From contig NZ_FOAP01000001.1 of assembly GCF_900109545.1 (NCBI RefSeq), positions 806,001 to 870,000 of the forward strand: DNA of 64,000 nt. Reading direction: 5' to 3'. The translations under genes and the position numbers were made by a program. Under the pieces are notes generated by a model. That model worked only from the letters and a program-made list of their open reading frames with translations. It did no database searches and was not told where the DNA came from. This document shows, piece by piece, positions 1-10,071 of this stretch. The DNA is from Stigmatella aurantiaca (GTDB taxonomy: Bacteria > Myxococcota > Myxococcia > Myxococcales > Myxococcaceae). How positions within the stretch are numbered: position 1 is the first letter of the stretch; each line of letters opens with the position of its first letter.

Positions 1-333
1 CACGTCCGCCCGGGACATCCGGCGCACGTTCAGCCCGAACGCGATGTTCTCGCGCACCGTCATGTGCTTGAAGAGCGCGTAGCTCTGGAAGACCACGCCG
101 ACGCCGCGCTTCTGCACGGGCAGCTCCGTGCAGTCCACGCCGTCGATGACGATCCGCCCCTCGTCCGGCGTCTCCAGGCCGGCGATGGCGCGCAGGATGG
201 TGGACTTGCCCGCGCCCGAGGGGCCCAGCAGCGTGGTGATGGCGCCCGCGGGGGCCTGGAAGGACACGTCCGAGACGGCGGGGGCGCCGCCGGCGGAGAA
301 CCGCTTGGTCAGCTTCTCGACGATGACGCTCAT
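1..333 (-). CDS. cysA: CysA, sulfate/thiosulfate ABC transporter ATP-binding subunit (N-terminal part, cut by window edge)
   Basis: Cytoplasmic ATPase that would power sulfate/thiosulfate uptake through CysT and CysW. Only the first 111 codons lie in the window. They show a Walker A motif (GPSGAGKST, about residues 36-44) and a Q-loop region (VFQSYALFKHMTVREN). The signature motif, Walker B and the C-terminal regulatory domain lie beyond base 1. The ATG at 333 overlaps the cysW stop by 4 bases (ATGA), so it is the last visible gene of the cys operon. Identity rests on the ABC motifs plus its place after cysP-T-W; the motifs alone would not separate it from other ABC ATPases. Confidence 0.93.
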   Translation of the reverse strand, partial: MSVIVEKLTKRFSAGGAPAVSDVSFQAPAGAITTLLGPSGAGKSTILRAIAGLETPDEGRIVIDGVDCTELPVQKRGVGVVFQSYALFKHMTVRENIAFGLNVRRMSRADV

Positions 334-1181
334 GGGGTGTGCGCCCTCCATTCGATGTACTTCTTGACGGCCAGCGTGACCAGGCCGAGCAACGTCAGCA
401 GCGAGGCGACCGCGAAGGCACCGACGAAGTCGTACTCGTTGTAGAGAATCTCCGCGTGGAGCGGCAGCGTGGTGGTCACCCCCCGCACGTGTCCGGAGAC
501 GACCGAGACGGCGCCGAACTCGCCCATCGCCCGGGCGTTGCAGAGGATGACGCCATACAGCACCCCCCACTTCACCTTGGGCAGGGTGATGGTGAAGAAG
601 GTCCTCCAGCCGCTCGCGCCCAGCGTGAGCGCGGCCTCCTCCTCGTCGCTGCCCTGGGCCTGCATCACCGGCAGCACCTCGCGCGCCACGAAGGGAAACG
701 TCACGAAGAGCGTGGCCAGCACGATGCCGGGCACCGCGAAGATGATGGAGATGCCGTGCTCCGCCAGCCACGGCCCCAGCCAGCCCTGCCGGCCAAACAG
801 CAGCACGAAGATGAGGCCCGCGATGACCGGGGAGACGCTGAAGGGCAGGTCAATCAACGTGATGAGCAAGTCCCTCCCCGGGAACCGGAAGCGGGCGATG
901 AGCCACGCGGAGGCCACGCCAAAGACGAGGTTGAGCGGCACGGCGATCAGCGCCGCGAGCACTGTCAGCCGGATGGCGGACCACGCCTCGGGTTCCTGGA
1001 GGGCCGCGAGGTAGGGGCCCGCGCCCTTCTGGAAGGCGTGGTGGAAGACGGCCACCAGCGGAACGACGAGGAACACGCCCAGGAAGAGCAGGGCGGTGCC
1101 GATGAGCGCCCAGCGCACCAGCGGCGAGCCGGTCCGGGCGTGCTCCTTCTGGCGGAGCAGGAGCAGGGAGGTGGACTGCAT
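330..1181 (-). CDS. cysW: CysW, sulfate ABC transporter permease subunit
   Basis: Inner-membrane permease (283 aa) that pairs with CysT to form the sulfate channel. The sequence has about six hydrophobic segments, the first at about residues 24-48. It has the EAA-type cytoplasmic loop that docks CysA (EEAALTLGAS followed by ITLP). Its length is usual for the family. The ATG at 1181 has a GGAG about 8 bases upstream and starts 11 bases after the cysT stop. Its 3' end overlaps cysA. CysT and CysW are paralogues; the assignment follows order and similarity of the EAA loops and ends. Confidence 0.93.
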   Translation of the reverse strand: MQSTSLLLLRQKEHARTGSPLVRWALIGTALLFLGVFLVVPLVAVFHHAFQKGAGPYLAALQEPEAWSAIRLTVLAALIAVPLNLVFGVASAWLIARFRFPGRDLLITLIDLPFSVSPVIAGLIFVLLFGRQGWLGPWLAEHGISIIFAVPGIVLATLFVTFPFVAREVLPVMQAQGSDEEEAALTLGASGWRTFFTITLPKVKWGVLYGVILCNARAMGEFGAVSVVSGHVRGVTTTLPLHAEILYNEYDFVGAFAVASLLTLLGLVTLAVKKYIEWRAHTP

Positions 1182-1192
1182 GCGGAGGACTC

Positions 1193-2029
1193 CTAGCTGG
1201 GCCGGGCCTCGAGCCGGCGGCGGCTCCAGCGCTGGAGCAGGTTGACGGCGAGCAGCAGGGCGAAGGACGCGGTGAGCATCACCACGGCGATGGCCGTGGC
1301 GCCCGCGTAGTCGTACTGCTCCAGCTGGGTGATGATGAGCAGCGGGGCGATCTCCGTGCGCATGGGCATGTTGCCGGAGATGAAGACGACGGAGCCGTAC
1401 TCGCCCAGCGCCCGCGCGAGCGCCAGGGTGAAGCCGCTGAGCAGGGCGGGCAGGATGGCCGGGAAGATGACGCGGGTGAAGGTCTCCCAGGGCGTGGCCC
1501 CCAGCGTGGCGGCGGCCTCCTCCACGTCCACGTCGATGTCCTCCAGGACAGGCTGCACGGTGCGTACCACGAAGGGCAGGCCGATGAAGGTGAGCGCCAC
1601 GGCGACCCCCACGGAGGTGAAGGCCACCTGGATGCCTGCGGCCTCCAGGTACCGTCCGTACCAGCCGTTGCTGGAGTAGAGCGCGGTCAGCGTCAGCCCC
1701 GCCACGGCCGTGGGCAGGGCGAAGGGCAGGTCCACCAGCGCGTCCACCAGCGACTTGCCCGGGAAGCGGTAGCGCACCAGCACCCAGGCCACCAGCAGGC
1801 CGAAGACGGCGTTGGTCACCGCCGCCACCAGCGAGGCGCCGAAGGTGAGCCGGTAGGCGGCCAGGGCGCGCGCCGAGCCCACCGTGGTCCAGAACTGGTC
1901 CCAGCTCAGGGTGAACGTCTTGAGGAAGAGGCTCGACAGGGGGACGATGACGAGCAGCCCCAGGTAGAACCAGGTCAGCCCCAGGGTCAGCCCGAAACCG
2001 GGCAGGATGCGTCGGGCGCGCCGGGCCAT
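1193..2029 (-). CDS. cysT: CysT (CysU), sulfate ABC transporter permease subunit
   Basis: Inner-membrane permease of the sulfate importer, 278 aa from the chosen start. It shows the EAA loop (EEAAATLGATPWETF), several hydrophobic helices and the FISGNMPM region typical of CysT. The frame stays open upstream to 2131, but that part runs inside cysP and is low-complexity Ser/Arg/Thr-rich. The ATG at 2029 has an AGGA ribosome site and lies 10 bases after the cysP stop, so it is preferred. Confidence 0.93.
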   Translation of the reverse strand: MARRARRILPGFGLTLGLTWFYLGLLVIVPLSSLFLKTFTLSWDQFWTTVGSARALAAYRLTFGASLVAAVTNAVFGLLVAWVLVRYRFPGKSLVDALVDLPFALPTAVAGLTLTALYSSNGWYGRYLEAAGIQVAFTSVGVAVALTFIGLPFVVRTVQPVLEDIDVDVEEAAATLGATPWETFTRVIFPAILPALLSGFTLALARALGEYGSVVFISGNMPMRTEIAPLLIITQLEQYDYAGATAIAVVMLTASFALLLAVNLLQRWSRRRLEARPS

Positions 2030-2039
2030 GGAGGCGTCC

Positions 2040-3089
2040 TTACTGGGCCTGGGGGGCGTAGATGCGGTCGAAGATGCCGCCATCGTCGAAGTGCGCCTGC
2101 TGCGCCTTGCGCCAGCCGCCGAACGCCTCATCGATGGTGAAGAGCTTCACGGCCGGGAAGTGGCTGGCGTGCTTGGCGGCGATGGCCTGGGAGCGGGGAC
2201 GGTAGTGGTGCTTGGCGGCGAGCTCCTGCCCCTCGTCGCTGTAGAGGTGCTGGAGGTAGGCCTCCGCCACGGCCCGCGTGCCGCGCTTGTCGGCGTTCTT
2301 GTCCACCACGGAGACGGGGGGCTCGGCGAGGATGCTCTCGGACGGGACGATGATCTCGAAGCGATCCTTGCCCACCTCCTCGGTGAGCAGCAGCGCCTCG
2401 TTCTCCCAGGCGAGCAGCACATCGCCCATGCCCCGCTCGGCGAAGGTGGTGGTGGCGCCGCGGGCGCCGGAGTCCAGCACGGGGACGTTGCGGAACAGGC
2501 GGGTGACGAAATCCTGGGCCTTGGCCTCGTCGCCGCCTGCCTGGCGCAGCGCATGGCCCCAGGCCGCCAGGTAGTTCCACCGCGCCCCGCCCGACGTCTT
2601 CGGATTGGGGGTGATGACCGAGACGCCCGGCTGAATCAGGTCTTCCCAGTCCCGGAGCCCCTTGGGGTTACCTTTGCGCACCACGAAGACGATGGTGGAG
2701 GTGTACGGCGCGCTGTTGTGCTCCAGCCGCGTCTGCCAGTTCGCGGGGATGAGGTCCGCCTTGTCGTGGAGCATGTCCACGTCGTAGGCGAGCGCCAGCG
2801 TGACGACGTCCGCCTCCAGCCCGTCGATGACGGCCCGCGCCTGTTTGCCGGAGCCGCCATGGGACTGCTTGACGGAGAGCTTCTTGCCGCTCTTGGCCTC
2901 CCACTGCTTCGCGAAGGCCGCGTTGAACTCCTCGTAGAACTCGCGCGTCGGATCGTACGAGACGTTGAGCAGCGTGACGGCCTCGGACTCCCCTCCGGAC
3001 CGGGAACAGCCCGGCAGCAGGGGCAGCAGCAGCAGGGCCGCCAGCAAAGGCAGGAAGAGCGAGCGCGGGGCGCGGACACCGGTGGACAT
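2040..3089 (-). CDS. cysP: CysP/Sbp, sulfate-binding lipoprotein of the ABC importer
   Basis: Extracytoplasmic solute-binding protein, 349 aa, that captures sulfate and/or thiosulfate for CysTWA. A hydrophobic N-terminus ends in a lipobox (LLPGC), so the mature protein should be lipid-anchored. This is common in myxobacteria but unlike the soluble periplasmic E. coli protein. Family signatures are [15 protein letters not shown] near the mature start and [21 protein letters not shown]. The frame is open far upstream inside cysI; the ATG at 3089 starts 2 bases after the cysI stop and gives the complete signal peptide. Sulfate versus thiosulfate preference cannot be read from the sequence. Confidence 0.94.
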   Translation of the reverse strand: MSTGVRAPRSLFLPLLAALLLLPLLPGCSRSGGESEAVTLLNVSYDPTREFYEEFNAAFAKQWEAKSGKKLSVKQSHGGSGKQARAVIDGLEADVVTLALAYDVDMLHDKADLIPANWQTRLEHNSAPYTSTIVFVVRKGNPKGLRDWEDLIQPGVSVITPNPKTSGGARWNYLAAWGHALRQAGGDEAKAQDFVTRLFRNVPVLDSGARGATTTFAERGMGDVLLAWENEALLLTEEVGKDRFEIIVPSESILAEPPVSVVDKNADKRGTRAVAEAYLQHLYSDEGQELAAKHHYRPRSQAIAAKHASHFPAVKLFTIDEAFGGWRKAQQAHFDDGGIFDRIYAPQAQ

Positions 3090-3091
3090 AA

Positions 3092-4786
3092 TTACCTGGG
3101 GGGGGAGGAAGCGGCGGAAAAGGGAGCGACGTGGCCGGCGCGGAGGGTGAAGTCGCCGAAGCCCTCGCCGGGCTGGCGGTCGCGCGAATAGGCGGCGAAC
3201 AGGGGCTCCAGGGCTTCGAGCACCCCCGCCTCGTCGATGTTCTCGCGGTAGAGGTTGTTCAGGCGCTGCCCGCGGGTGTCGCCTCCGAGGTGGAGGTTGT
3301 AGCGGCCGGGCGCCTTGCCCACGAGGGCGATCTCGGCCAGGTACGGCCGGGCGCAGCCGTTTGGGCAGCCGGTGATGCGCAGGAGGATCTTCTCGTCCTG
3401 GAGGCCGTGGGCCGTCAGGCGCTCCTCCAAGAGGCCCACCACGCGCGGCAGGTAGCGCTCGGCCTCGGCCATGGCGAGGCCACACGTGGGCAGGGCCACG
3501 CACGCCAGCGCGTTGAGGCGCAGCGGGCTCGCGCGGCGGTAGCCCTCCAGCCCGTGGGCGGCCGCCAGGGCGTCGATGTCCTTGCGGGCCGCTGCGGGCA
3601 CCCCGGCGATGATGAGGTTCTGGTTCGGCGTCAGCCGGAAGTCGCCCTGGTGAATCTTGGCGATCTCCCGCAGGCCCGTCATCAACCTGGCGTCCGCGGT
3701 GTCCGCCACGCGGCCGCTCTCCAGGCGCAGCGTCAGGTGCCACCGCCCGTCGTGGCCTTCCAGCCAGCCGAAGCGGTCCCCGTTGTGGTCGAACGCGAAG
3801 GGCCGGGCGGGCTGGAGCGAGAAGCCCAGCCGGGATTCCAGCTCCGCGGTGAACCAGGCGATGCCCCGGTCCTGGATGGTGTACTTCAGGCGCGCGTGCT
3901 TGCGGTTGGTCCGGTCGCCGTAGTCGCGCTGGACCTTCACCACGTTCTCGGCCACGGCCAGGAGCTGCTCGGGCGTGATGAAGCCGATGACGTCCGCGAG
4001 GCGCGGGTAGGTGGCCGCATCGCCGTGCGTGGCCCCCATGCCGCCGCCCACGGCGACGTTGAAGCCCGCGAGCGCGCCGTTCTCCAGGATGGCGATGAAG
4101 CCCAGGTCCTGGGAGAAGACGTCCACGTCGTTGAGGGGCGGCACCACGACGGCGGCCTTGAACTTCCGGGGCAGGTACGTGGGGCCGTAGATGGGCTCCT
4201 CTTCGCCGCCCTCCACCTTCTCGCCGTTCAGCCAGATCTCGTAGTAGGCCCGCGTCTTCGGCAGCAGGTGCTCGGACAGGCGCGTGGTCCACTGGAACAC
4301 CGTCTCGTGGACCCGCGAGTCGGCCGGGTTGGGGTTGCACATCACGTTGCGGTTGACGTCTCCGCACGCCGCCAGCGTGTCGAGCAGCGCCGCGTGGATC
4401 TCCCCCATCACCGGCTTGAGGTCTCCTTTGATGATGCCGTGGAACTGGAACGCCTGGCGCGTGGTGAGCCGCAGCGTGCCGTTGGCGTGCTTCTGGGAGA
4501 TGGCATCCAGCGCCAGCCACTGCGCCGGGGTGCAGACGCCTCCGGGAAGGCGCGTGCGAATCATGAAGCTGTAGTCCGGCTCCAGCTTCTGGAGCCGCCG
4601 CTCCTCGCGGATGTCCCGGTCGTCCTGCTGGTAGCTGCCGTGGAACTTGATGAGGCTGGTGTCCGCCGGGGCGATGGCGCCCGTGACGGGATCCACCAGG
4701 CTCTCGGCCATGGTCCCGCGCAGCAACTGGCTGCGCGCCTTGATGTGTTCCACCTCGGAGAGGGGCTTGGGAGGGGTTTTGCTCAT
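3092..4786 (-). CDS. cysI: CysI, NADPH-sulfite reductase hemoprotein subunit
   Basis: Reduces sulfite to sulfide with six electrons from CysJ, using a coupled siroheme and [4Fe-4S] centre. The protein is 564 aa, the usual length. All four cluster cysteines are visible: Cys429 and Cys435 in CVALPTC, Cys474 and Cys478 in GCPNGC. The N-terminal half has the ferredoxin-like substrate region ([27 protein letters not shown]). The gene follows cysJ by 12 bases and precedes cysP by 2. Siroheme for it is made by two genes upstream in the same operon. Confidence 0.96.
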   Translation of the reverse strand: MSKTPPKPLSEVEHIKARSQLLRGTMAESLVDPVTGAIAPADTSLIKFHGSYQQDDRDIREERRLQKLEPDYSFMIRTRLPGGVCTPAQWLALDAISQKHANGTLRLTTRQAFQFHGIIKGDLKPVMGEIHAALLDTLAACGDVNRNVMCNPNPADSRVHETVFQWTTRLSEHLLPKTRAYYEIWLNGEKVEGGEEEPIYGPTYLPRKFKAAVVVPPLNDVDVFSQDLGFIAILENGALAGFNVAVGGGMGATHGDAATYPRLADVIGFITPEQLLAVAENVVKVQRDYGDRTNRKHARLKYTIQDRGIAWFTAELESRLGFSLQPARPFAFDHNGDRFGWLEGHDGRWHLTLRLESGRVADTADARLMTGLREIAKIHQGDFRLTPNQNLIIAGVPAAARKDIDALAAAHGLEGYRRASPLRLNALACVALPTCGLAMAEAERYLPRVVGLLEERLTAHGLQDEKILLRITGCPNGCARPYLAEIALVGKAPGRYNLHLGGDTRGQRLNNLYRENIDEAGVLEALEPLFAAYSRDRQPGEGFGDFTLRAGHVAPFSAASSPPR

Positions 4787-4798
4787 GGCAGGCTCAGG

Positions 4799-6658
4799 TC
4801 AGTAGATGTCGCGCTGGTAGCGCTGCTCTTCCCGCAGCGTCTGGAGCCAGGCCTCCGCGTCCTCGCGGCTGCGGCCCCCGTGGGTGGTGATGATGTCGAG
4901 CAGGGCGGCATGGACATCCGGCGCCATGCGTTGGGCCTCGCCGCACACGTACAGGTGGGCGCCTCCCTCCAGCCAGGCGTAGACGTCCTTGCCCGCCTCG
5001 CGCAGGCGCTGCTGGACGTAGATCTTCTCCGCCTGGTCCCGCGAGAAGGCCAGGGAGAGGCGGCTCAGCTCGCCCTTCTTCAACGCCTCCTGCCACTCCG
5101 TCTGGTAGAGGAACTGGCTGCGGAAGTGCTGCTCGCCGAAGAAGAGCCAGTTGCGGCCCTTGCCGCCCGTCTCCGCGCGCTCCTGGGTGAAGGCCCGGAA
5201 CGGGGCCACGCCCGTGCCCGGGCCAATCATGAGGATGTCCCGGTCCGTGTCCTTCGGGAGCCGGAACCGCTCGTTGTGCTCGACGAAGACCCGCGCCGTG
5301 CCCTCGCTGGTGCCGCGCGTGGCCAGGTAGGACGAGGCGGCGCCCTGGTGCGGCGTGCCGAAGGCGACGTAGTCCACCACGGCCACCGTCAGGTGGGCCT
5401 CCGCGCCCACCCGCTTCTGGCTGGAGGCAATCGAGTACATCCGCGGCGTCAGCCTGCGCAGCGCGCGGACCAGCTCCTGGGCGCTCCAGGCCGCGGGCCA
5501 GGCCCGCAGCACGTCGATGATCTGGTGGCTGGCCAGCAGCGCCCGGAACTTCTCCCCGCCGCCGGGGGCGAGGGTGGCCTGCAGGTCCGCGCTCCCCGAG
5601 AGCGCCGCGTGCTTCTCCAGGAACGGACGGCTCAGGCGCGTCAGCTCCAGCTCCGTCTCCAGCCACTGCTTCAGGGGCAGGGTGCGTCCGTCCCGGGCCA
5701 ACGGGGCCCCGCCGTCGAGCCGCAGCTCGGACAGGAAAGCCTCCACCAGCGCGGGCGGGTTGTGCGGCCAGATGCCAAGCGAGTCGCCCGGCTCGTAGCT
5801 CAGGCCCGAGTCGCCCAGGGACAGCTCGAGGTGGCGCACGTCCTTCAGGGCGCCCCGGCCGGTGATGCGCTGGTTGGCGAGCACCTCGGCGGTGTAGGGC
5901 GCGTCCCGGCCAAAGGCCGGGGCCACTGGCGTGCTCCGGGGCAGCATGACGACGGAGGCGGTTTCCTCGGGGACGAGCGCCTCCTTCGCCTTGGCCACGG
6001 CCTGATCGAGCCAGCCCGCCGCGACGGGCTCGAAGTCCACGTCGCAGTCGGCCCGGTCCACCCAGCGCTGGGCGCCGAGCTCCACCAGGCGCGCGTCGAG
6101 CGCGCGGCTCACCTCGCAGTATTTGGGATAGCTGGTGTCGCCCAGCCCCAGCACCGCGAAGCGGAGCTGCTCCAGCCGGGGGGCGCGCTTGCCCGTGAGG
6201 AAGTCCACGAAGCCACGGGCATCGTCCGGCGGATCCCCGTCGCCCTGGGTGCTGATGACGAGGTAGAGCAGGCGCTCCTTCTGGAGCTCCCGGACCGGGT
6301 ACGCCCCGGCGCGCAGGATGCGCGTCTTGAGCCCCGAGGCCTCCGCCTGGCGCTGGAGGCGCTCGGCCAGCAGGCGGCTGTTTCCCGTCTGCGTGCCGTA
6401 GACGATGGTGAGCACCGTGTCCGGCACGGCCTGGGGCGCGGGCGTGGGGACGGCGGTGGAGGCGGGGAGCGGCGAGCGGGCGGCGAGGCCCGCGATGTAG
6501 CCGCTCAGCCACTGGAGCGTCTGCGCATCGAGCCCGTCAATGGCCCGGTGCAACAGCGCGCTCCGCTCCTCTCCCAGCAGCGTGTTCACGAAAGGCGAGG
6601 CTCCAGAGGAAAGGGGGGGGGCCAGGCGGGTCACCCCGCTGTTCGAGGAGGTGCTCAT
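4799..6658 (-). CDS. cysJ: CysJ, NADPH-sulfite reductase flavoprotein subunit
   Basis: Passes electrons from NADPH through FAD and FMN to CysI; 619 aa. Domains in order: short N-terminal region, flavodoxin (about 78-215; TIVYGTQTGNSRLLAERL for FMN phosphate), an FAD-binding connector region (about 255-450; RMYSIASS), then an NADPH-binding Rossmann part (about 465-600; MIGPGTGVAPFRAF) ending in the aromatic REEQRYQRDIY. All expected cofactor motifs are intact. The ATG overlaps the cysN stop by 4 bases. Confidence 0.95.
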   Translation of the reverse strand: MSTSSNSGVTRLAPPLSSGASPFVNTLLGEERSALLHRAIDGLDAQTLQWLSGYIAGLAARSPLPASTAVPTPAPQAVPDTVLTIVYGTQTGNSRLLAERLQRQAEASGLKTRILRAGAYPVRELQKERLLYLVISTQGDGDPPDDARGFVDFLTGKRAPRLEQLRFAVLGLGDTSYPKYCEVSRALDARLVELGAQRWVDRADCDVDFEPVAAGWLDQAVAKAKEALVPEETASVVMLPRSTPVAPAFGRDAPYTAEVLANQRITGRGALKDVRHLELSLGDSGLSYEPGDSLGIWPHNPPALVEAFLSELRLDGGAPLARDGRTLPLKQWLETELELTRLSRPFLEKHAALSGSADLQATLAPGGGEKFRALLASHQIIDVLRAWPAAWSAQELVRALRRLTPRMYSIASSQKRVGAEAHLTVAVVDYVAFGTPHQGAASSYLATRGTSEGTARVFVEHNERFRLPKDTDRDILMIGPGTGVAPFRAFTQERAETGGKGRNWLFFGEQHFRSQFLYQTEWQEALKKGELSRLSLAFSRDQAEKIYVQQRLREAGKDVYAWLEGGAHLYVCGEAQRMAPDVHAALLDIITTHGGRSREDAEAWLQTLREEQRYQRDIY

Positions 6659-8370
6659 GGCTGGTGACGCTCCTGGGCCTTCAGCACCTGATCCACCCAG
6701 CCCTCCAGGCTGGCGGAAGGCGTCAGGGCGAAGCCATGGTCCCGCAGGGCGCGGTGCGCCTGGGGCGCGGTGGAGTGGAAGAGGACGAAGAGGCCCGTCT
6801 CGGCCAGGGCCAGGGCCACCTCGGTGTCACCCCGGACGACCGTGACGTGCCGGCCGAGATCGAACAGGCGGCGCTCCAACTGGAAGGCCTGCTCCTCGGC
6901 GTCCGGCGTCTCGGGCAGCAGGAAGACGCCGCCCGTCTGGCCCAGGCGCGCGTGCCGCTCCCCGGCCGTGACGAGCGAGCCCGCCTGGGCCCGGCCCGTG
7001 CGGGCCCCCGCCGGGCCCAGAATCATGCCGGCGGCGACGGTGTCGTGCGTGAGCGCATCGATGACGATGAAGGAGCCGGTGCGGCGGTTGTCCCGGTACG
7101 AGTCGCAGAGCAGCGGCCGCTTGCACACCAGGTGCACCTTGCCGATGTCGTTGAGGGACAGCGACTCGGCGGGGACCTCGGAGAGGTTCTCCAGGTCCAT
7201 GCGCCAGAGCACCTGCTCGATGGAGGTGGGTACCGTGCGCGTGGTGTGCTTCACCAGGTAGCGGCGGCTGCGGTCCAGCGGCTGCTCGCCAAACCACACC
7301 AGCATGGCCTCCAGCTGGTTCAGCACCGCGGGCGGCTGCTCCACGTGGGTGATGACGTCGCCCCGGCTGATGTCCACCTCGTCGGCGAGCCGCAGGGTGA
7401 CGGAGTGGGGGGCGCGCTGCTGCTCGTGAGAGCCCTCGAAGGTGTCGATGGCCGTTACCCGGGTGCGCCGCTGCGAGGGCAGCACCATCACCTCGTCGCC
7501 CACCCGCACCGAGCCGGAGGCAATCTGCCCGGCGAAGCCCCGGTAGTCCTGGTGGGGGCGCAGCACGTACTGCACGGGGAAGCGCAGCGGGGCCGCGTCC
7601 AGGTGGCGCTGGTGGGGCAGGGACTCCAGCCACGCGAGGAGCGTGCCCCCCTCGTGCCAGGGCGTCCGCGCGCTCAGCTGGGTGATGTTGTCCCCCTGGC
7701 GGGCGCTGACGGGAAAGAGGCGGATCTGCGTGAAGCCGAGCGGCCGGGCGAAGTCGGCCAGCTCGCGGCCGATGCGCTCGAACACGGCCCGGTCGAAGTC
7801 CACCATGTCCATCTTGTTCACCGCCACCGCCAGGTACGGAATGCCCAGCAGCGAGGCGATGTACGCGTGGCGCCGCGTCTGCGGCAGCACGCCCAGCCGC
7901 GCGTCCGCGAGGATGACGGCCGCGTCCGCCGTGGAGGCGCCGGTGGCCATGTTGCGCGTGTACTGGATGTGGCCCGGGGTGTCCGCGACGATGACCTTGC
8001 GGCGCGGCGTGGAGAAGTACCGGTACGCCACGTCGATGGTGATGCCCTGCTCGCGCTCGGCCTTCAGGCCGTCGGTGAAGAGCGAGAAGTCGAGCTCCTC
8101 GCCGGGAAGCTCGCCGTGGGCCGCGTTCTGGAGCCCCTTGGCCAGTGGGCCCGCCGTTCCTTCCAGGGCCGCGGCGCGCTTGGCGGTGGCCTTCCGGACG
8201 GCGGAGATCTGATCCTCGAAGAGGCCGTCGCACTCGTAGAGGAGCCGGCCGATGAGGGTGGACTTGCCGTCGTCGACGGAGCCCACGACGACCAGGCGCA
8301 GCAGCTCCTTGTCCGCGTGGGTGGCCAGGAACACCGACACGTCGGTGATGGGCTGGGGGGAGGTATTCAT
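6655..8370 (-). CDS. cysN: CysN, sulfate adenylyltransferase GTPase subunit with a degenerate APS-kinase tail
   Basis: With CysD it makes APS from sulfate and ATP, driven by GTP hydrolysis; 571 aa. The GTPase P-loop (VVGSVDDGKST, about 29-38), DTPGH and NKMD motifs are intact, followed by EF-Tu-like beta-barrel domains to about residue 465. The last ~100 residues resemble the start of an APS-kinase (CysC) domain as in CysNC fusions: QLERRLFDLGRHV, then RGD where DGD is expected, then ETGLFVLF. The kinase P-loop is gone, replaced by LLPETPDAEEQ, and most of the ~180-residue domain is missing. APS-kinase activity is therefore very unlikely. The start overlaps the cysD stop by one base (TAATG). 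Confidence 0.93.
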   Translation of the reverse strand: MNTSPQPITDVSVFLATHADKELLRLVVVGSVDDGKSTLIGRLLYECDGLFEDQISAVRKATAKRAAALEGTAGPLAKGLQNAAHGELPGEELDFSLFTDGLKAEREQGITIDVAYRYFSTPRRKVIVADTPGHIQYTRNMATGASTADAAVILADARLGVLPQTRRHAYIASLLGIPYLAVAVNKMDMVDFDRAVFERIGRELADFARPLGFTQIRLFPVSARQGDNITQLSARTPWHEGGTLLAWLESLPHQRHLDAAPLRFPVQYVLRPHQDYRGFAGQIASGSVRVGDEVMVLPSQRRTRVTAIDTFEGSHEQQRAPHSVTLRLADEVDISRGDVITHVEQPPAVLNQLEAMLVWFGEQPLDRSRRYLVKHTTRTVPTSIEQVLWRMDLENLSEVPAESLSLNDIGKVHLVCKRPLLCDSYRDNRRTGSFIVIDALTHDTVAAGMILGPAGARTGRAQAGSLVTAGERHARLGQTGGVFLLPETPDAEEQAFQLERRLFDLGRHVTVVRGDTEVALALAETGLFVLFHSTAPQAHRALRDHGFALTPSASLEGWVDQVLKAQERHQP

Positions 8371-9281
8371 TAGAAGTAGCCCTCGCGCTTCTTGAGCTCC
8401 ATCGAGCCCTCTTCGTCGTGGTCGATGAGCCGGCCCTGCCGCTCGGACTGGCGGGCATTGACCATTTCCAGGATGACGTCGCCGACCGTGGCGGCCGACG
8501 ACTCGATGGCGCCGCTGAGCGGATAGCAGCCCAGCGTGCGGAACCGCACCCGCTTCATCTGGGGCTTCTCTCCGGGCCGCAGCCGCATCCGCTCATCGTC
8601 GATCATGATGAGGTTGCCGCTGCGCTCCACCACCGGGCGCTCGGCGGCGAAGTAGAGCGGCACGACGGGGATCTTCTCCTGGAGGATGTAGTGCCACACG
8701 TCCAGCTCGGTCCAGTTGGACAGCGGGAAGACGCGCATGCTCTCCCCTGCGTCGATGCGGCCGTTGTAGAGGTTCCACAGCTCGGGCCGCTGACGGCGCG
8801 GATCCCACTGCCCGTGGCGGTCGCGGAAGGAGAAGACGCGCTCCTTGGCGCGGGACTTCTCCTCGTCCCGGCGCGCCCCGCCGAAGGCCGCGTCGAAGCC
8901 GTGCTGCGCGAGCGCCTCCAGCAGCGCCTGCGTCTTCATGGCGTGGGTGTACTTCTGGCTGCCGTGGTCGAACGGGTTGATGCCCGCGGCGAGCGCCTGG
9001 CGGTTCTGGTGCACGAGCAGCCGGAAGCCATGCTGCGCGGTGAACTGGTCCCGGAAGGTGTACATGTCCCGGAACTTCCACGTGGTGTCCACGTGGAGCA
9101 GCGGGAAGGGCAGGGGGGCCGGGTGGAAGGCCTTGCGCGCCAGGTGCAGGAGCACCTGCGAGTCCTTGCCGATGCTGTAGAGCATCACCGGGTTGGCGAA
9201 CTCCGCCACCGTCTCCCGGAGGATGTGGATGCTCTCGGCCTCCAGGACCGTGAGGTGGGACAGACGCGAGGACTCACTCAT
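8370..9281 (-). CDS. cysD: CysD, sulfate adenylyltransferase catalytic subunit
   Basis: Catalyses sulfate + ATP to APS + PPi together with CysN; 303 aa, usual length. It has the PP-loop ATPase motif ([11 protein letters not shown], about 35-45), the family segment [12 protein letters not shown], and [12 protein letters not shown]. The ATG at 9281 overlaps the end of the SUMT gene by 8 bases. An in-frame ATG 33 bases upstream would add only a basic stretch, so the shorter start, which gives the family-like [10 protein letters not shown], is chosen. It ends in the usual Tyr-Phe after KKREG. Confidence 0.95.
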   Translation of the reverse strand: MSESSRLSHLTVLEAESIHILRETVAEFANPVMLYSIGKDSQVLLHLARKAFHPAPLPFPLLHVDTTWKFRDMYTFRDQFTAQHGFRLLVHQNRQALAAGINPFDHGSQKYTHAMKTQALLEALAQHGFDAAFGGARRDEEKSRAKERVFSFRDRHGQWDPRRQRPELWNLYNGRIDAGESMRVFPLSNWTELDVWHYILQEKIPVVPLYFAAERPVVERSGNLIMIDDERMRLRPGEKPQMKRVRFRTLGCYPLSGAIESSAATVGDVILEMVNARQSERQGRLIDHDEEGSMELKKREGYF

Positions 9282-10071
9282 GGCCGCCCTCCGCCACCTG
9301 CGCGAAGGCGCCATCCGCCGCCACGGGCCGCTGGGCCAGCGAGCGCAGCTGCGAGCGCAGGGAGACGACTTCCCCCACCACGAGCAGCGCCGGGGAGCCC
9401 ACGTCCGCCTCCCGCGCCTCCCGGGCGATGCCCGACAGGGGCGCCTCGATGACGCGCTGGTGCTCCCAGGTTCCCGCTTCCACCACCGCCGTGGGCGTGG
9501 TGGGCGCCCGTCCCGCGGACATCAGGGCATGGGTTGTCTCGTCCAATCGTCCTCCTGCCATGAAGAGCACCAAGGTCTCCGCCCGGGCCAGGTGCGCCCA
9601 GTCGGGGGCCCCCTCCGTGCGGTGCGCCGTGGCGAAGGTCACCGACCCGGACACCCCCCGGTGGGTGATGGGGATGGCCGCCGCGGCGGGAACGGCCGCC
9701 AGGCTGGAGACGCCCGGAACGACTTCGTAGGGAATGCCGGCCGCCTCGAGCGCAAGCGCTTCCTCGCCGCCGCGTCCGAAGACGAAGGGGTCTCCCCCCT
9801 TGAGCCGCACCACGCTGCGCCCCAGGCGGGCCTGGGCGATGAGCAGGGTGTGGATGTCCTCCTGCCGCACCGACTCGCCGCCGCCCTCCTTGCCCACATA
9901 GAGGATGCGGGCATGGGGCCGGGCGTGCTCCAGCACCGCCGGGTGCACCAGGCGGTCATGCACCACGGTGTCGGCGTCCGCCAGCAGGCGCGCCGCGCGA
10001 AGCGTCAGCAGCCCCGGGTCTCCGGGCCCCGCTCCGACGAGGTAGACACATCCTTTGGCACGCCGGCTCAT
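9274..10071 (-). CDS. cobA: Uroporphyrinogen-III C-methyltransferase (SUMT), siroheme branch
   Basis: Adds two SAM-derived methyl groups to uroporphyrinogen III to give precorrin-2, the first step to siroheme; 265 aa. Signatures: [17 protein letters not shown] near the N-terminus, [16 protein letters not shown], and the SAM-site segment [13 protein letters not shown]. It covers only the methyltransferase half of E. coli CysG; the dehydrogenase half is the gene just upstream, overlapping by 4 bases. Placement inside the cys operon shows it serves CysI rather than cobalamin, although precorrin-2 is shared by both pathways. Confidence 0.93.
   Translation of the reverse strand: MSRRAKGCVYLVGAGPGDPGLLTLRAARLLADADTVVHDRLVHPAVLEHARPHARILYVGKEGGGESVRQEDIHTLLIAQARLGRSVVRLKGGDPFVFGRGGEEALALEAAGIPYEVVPGVSSLAAVPAAAAIPITHRGVSGSVTFATAHRTEGAPDWAHLARAETLVLFMAGGRLDETTHALMSAGRAPTTPTAVVEAGTWEHQRVIEAPLSGIAREAREADVGSPALLVVGEVVSLRSQLRSLAQRPVAADGAFAQVAEGGHE

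Noticed and set aside
3131-6667. A very long open frame opposite cysI and cysJ on the plus strand
   Set aside because: Antisense to two genes with intact cofactor motifs; composition is the Val/Arg/Ala/Gly-rich kind that high-GC DNA gives on the opposite strand.
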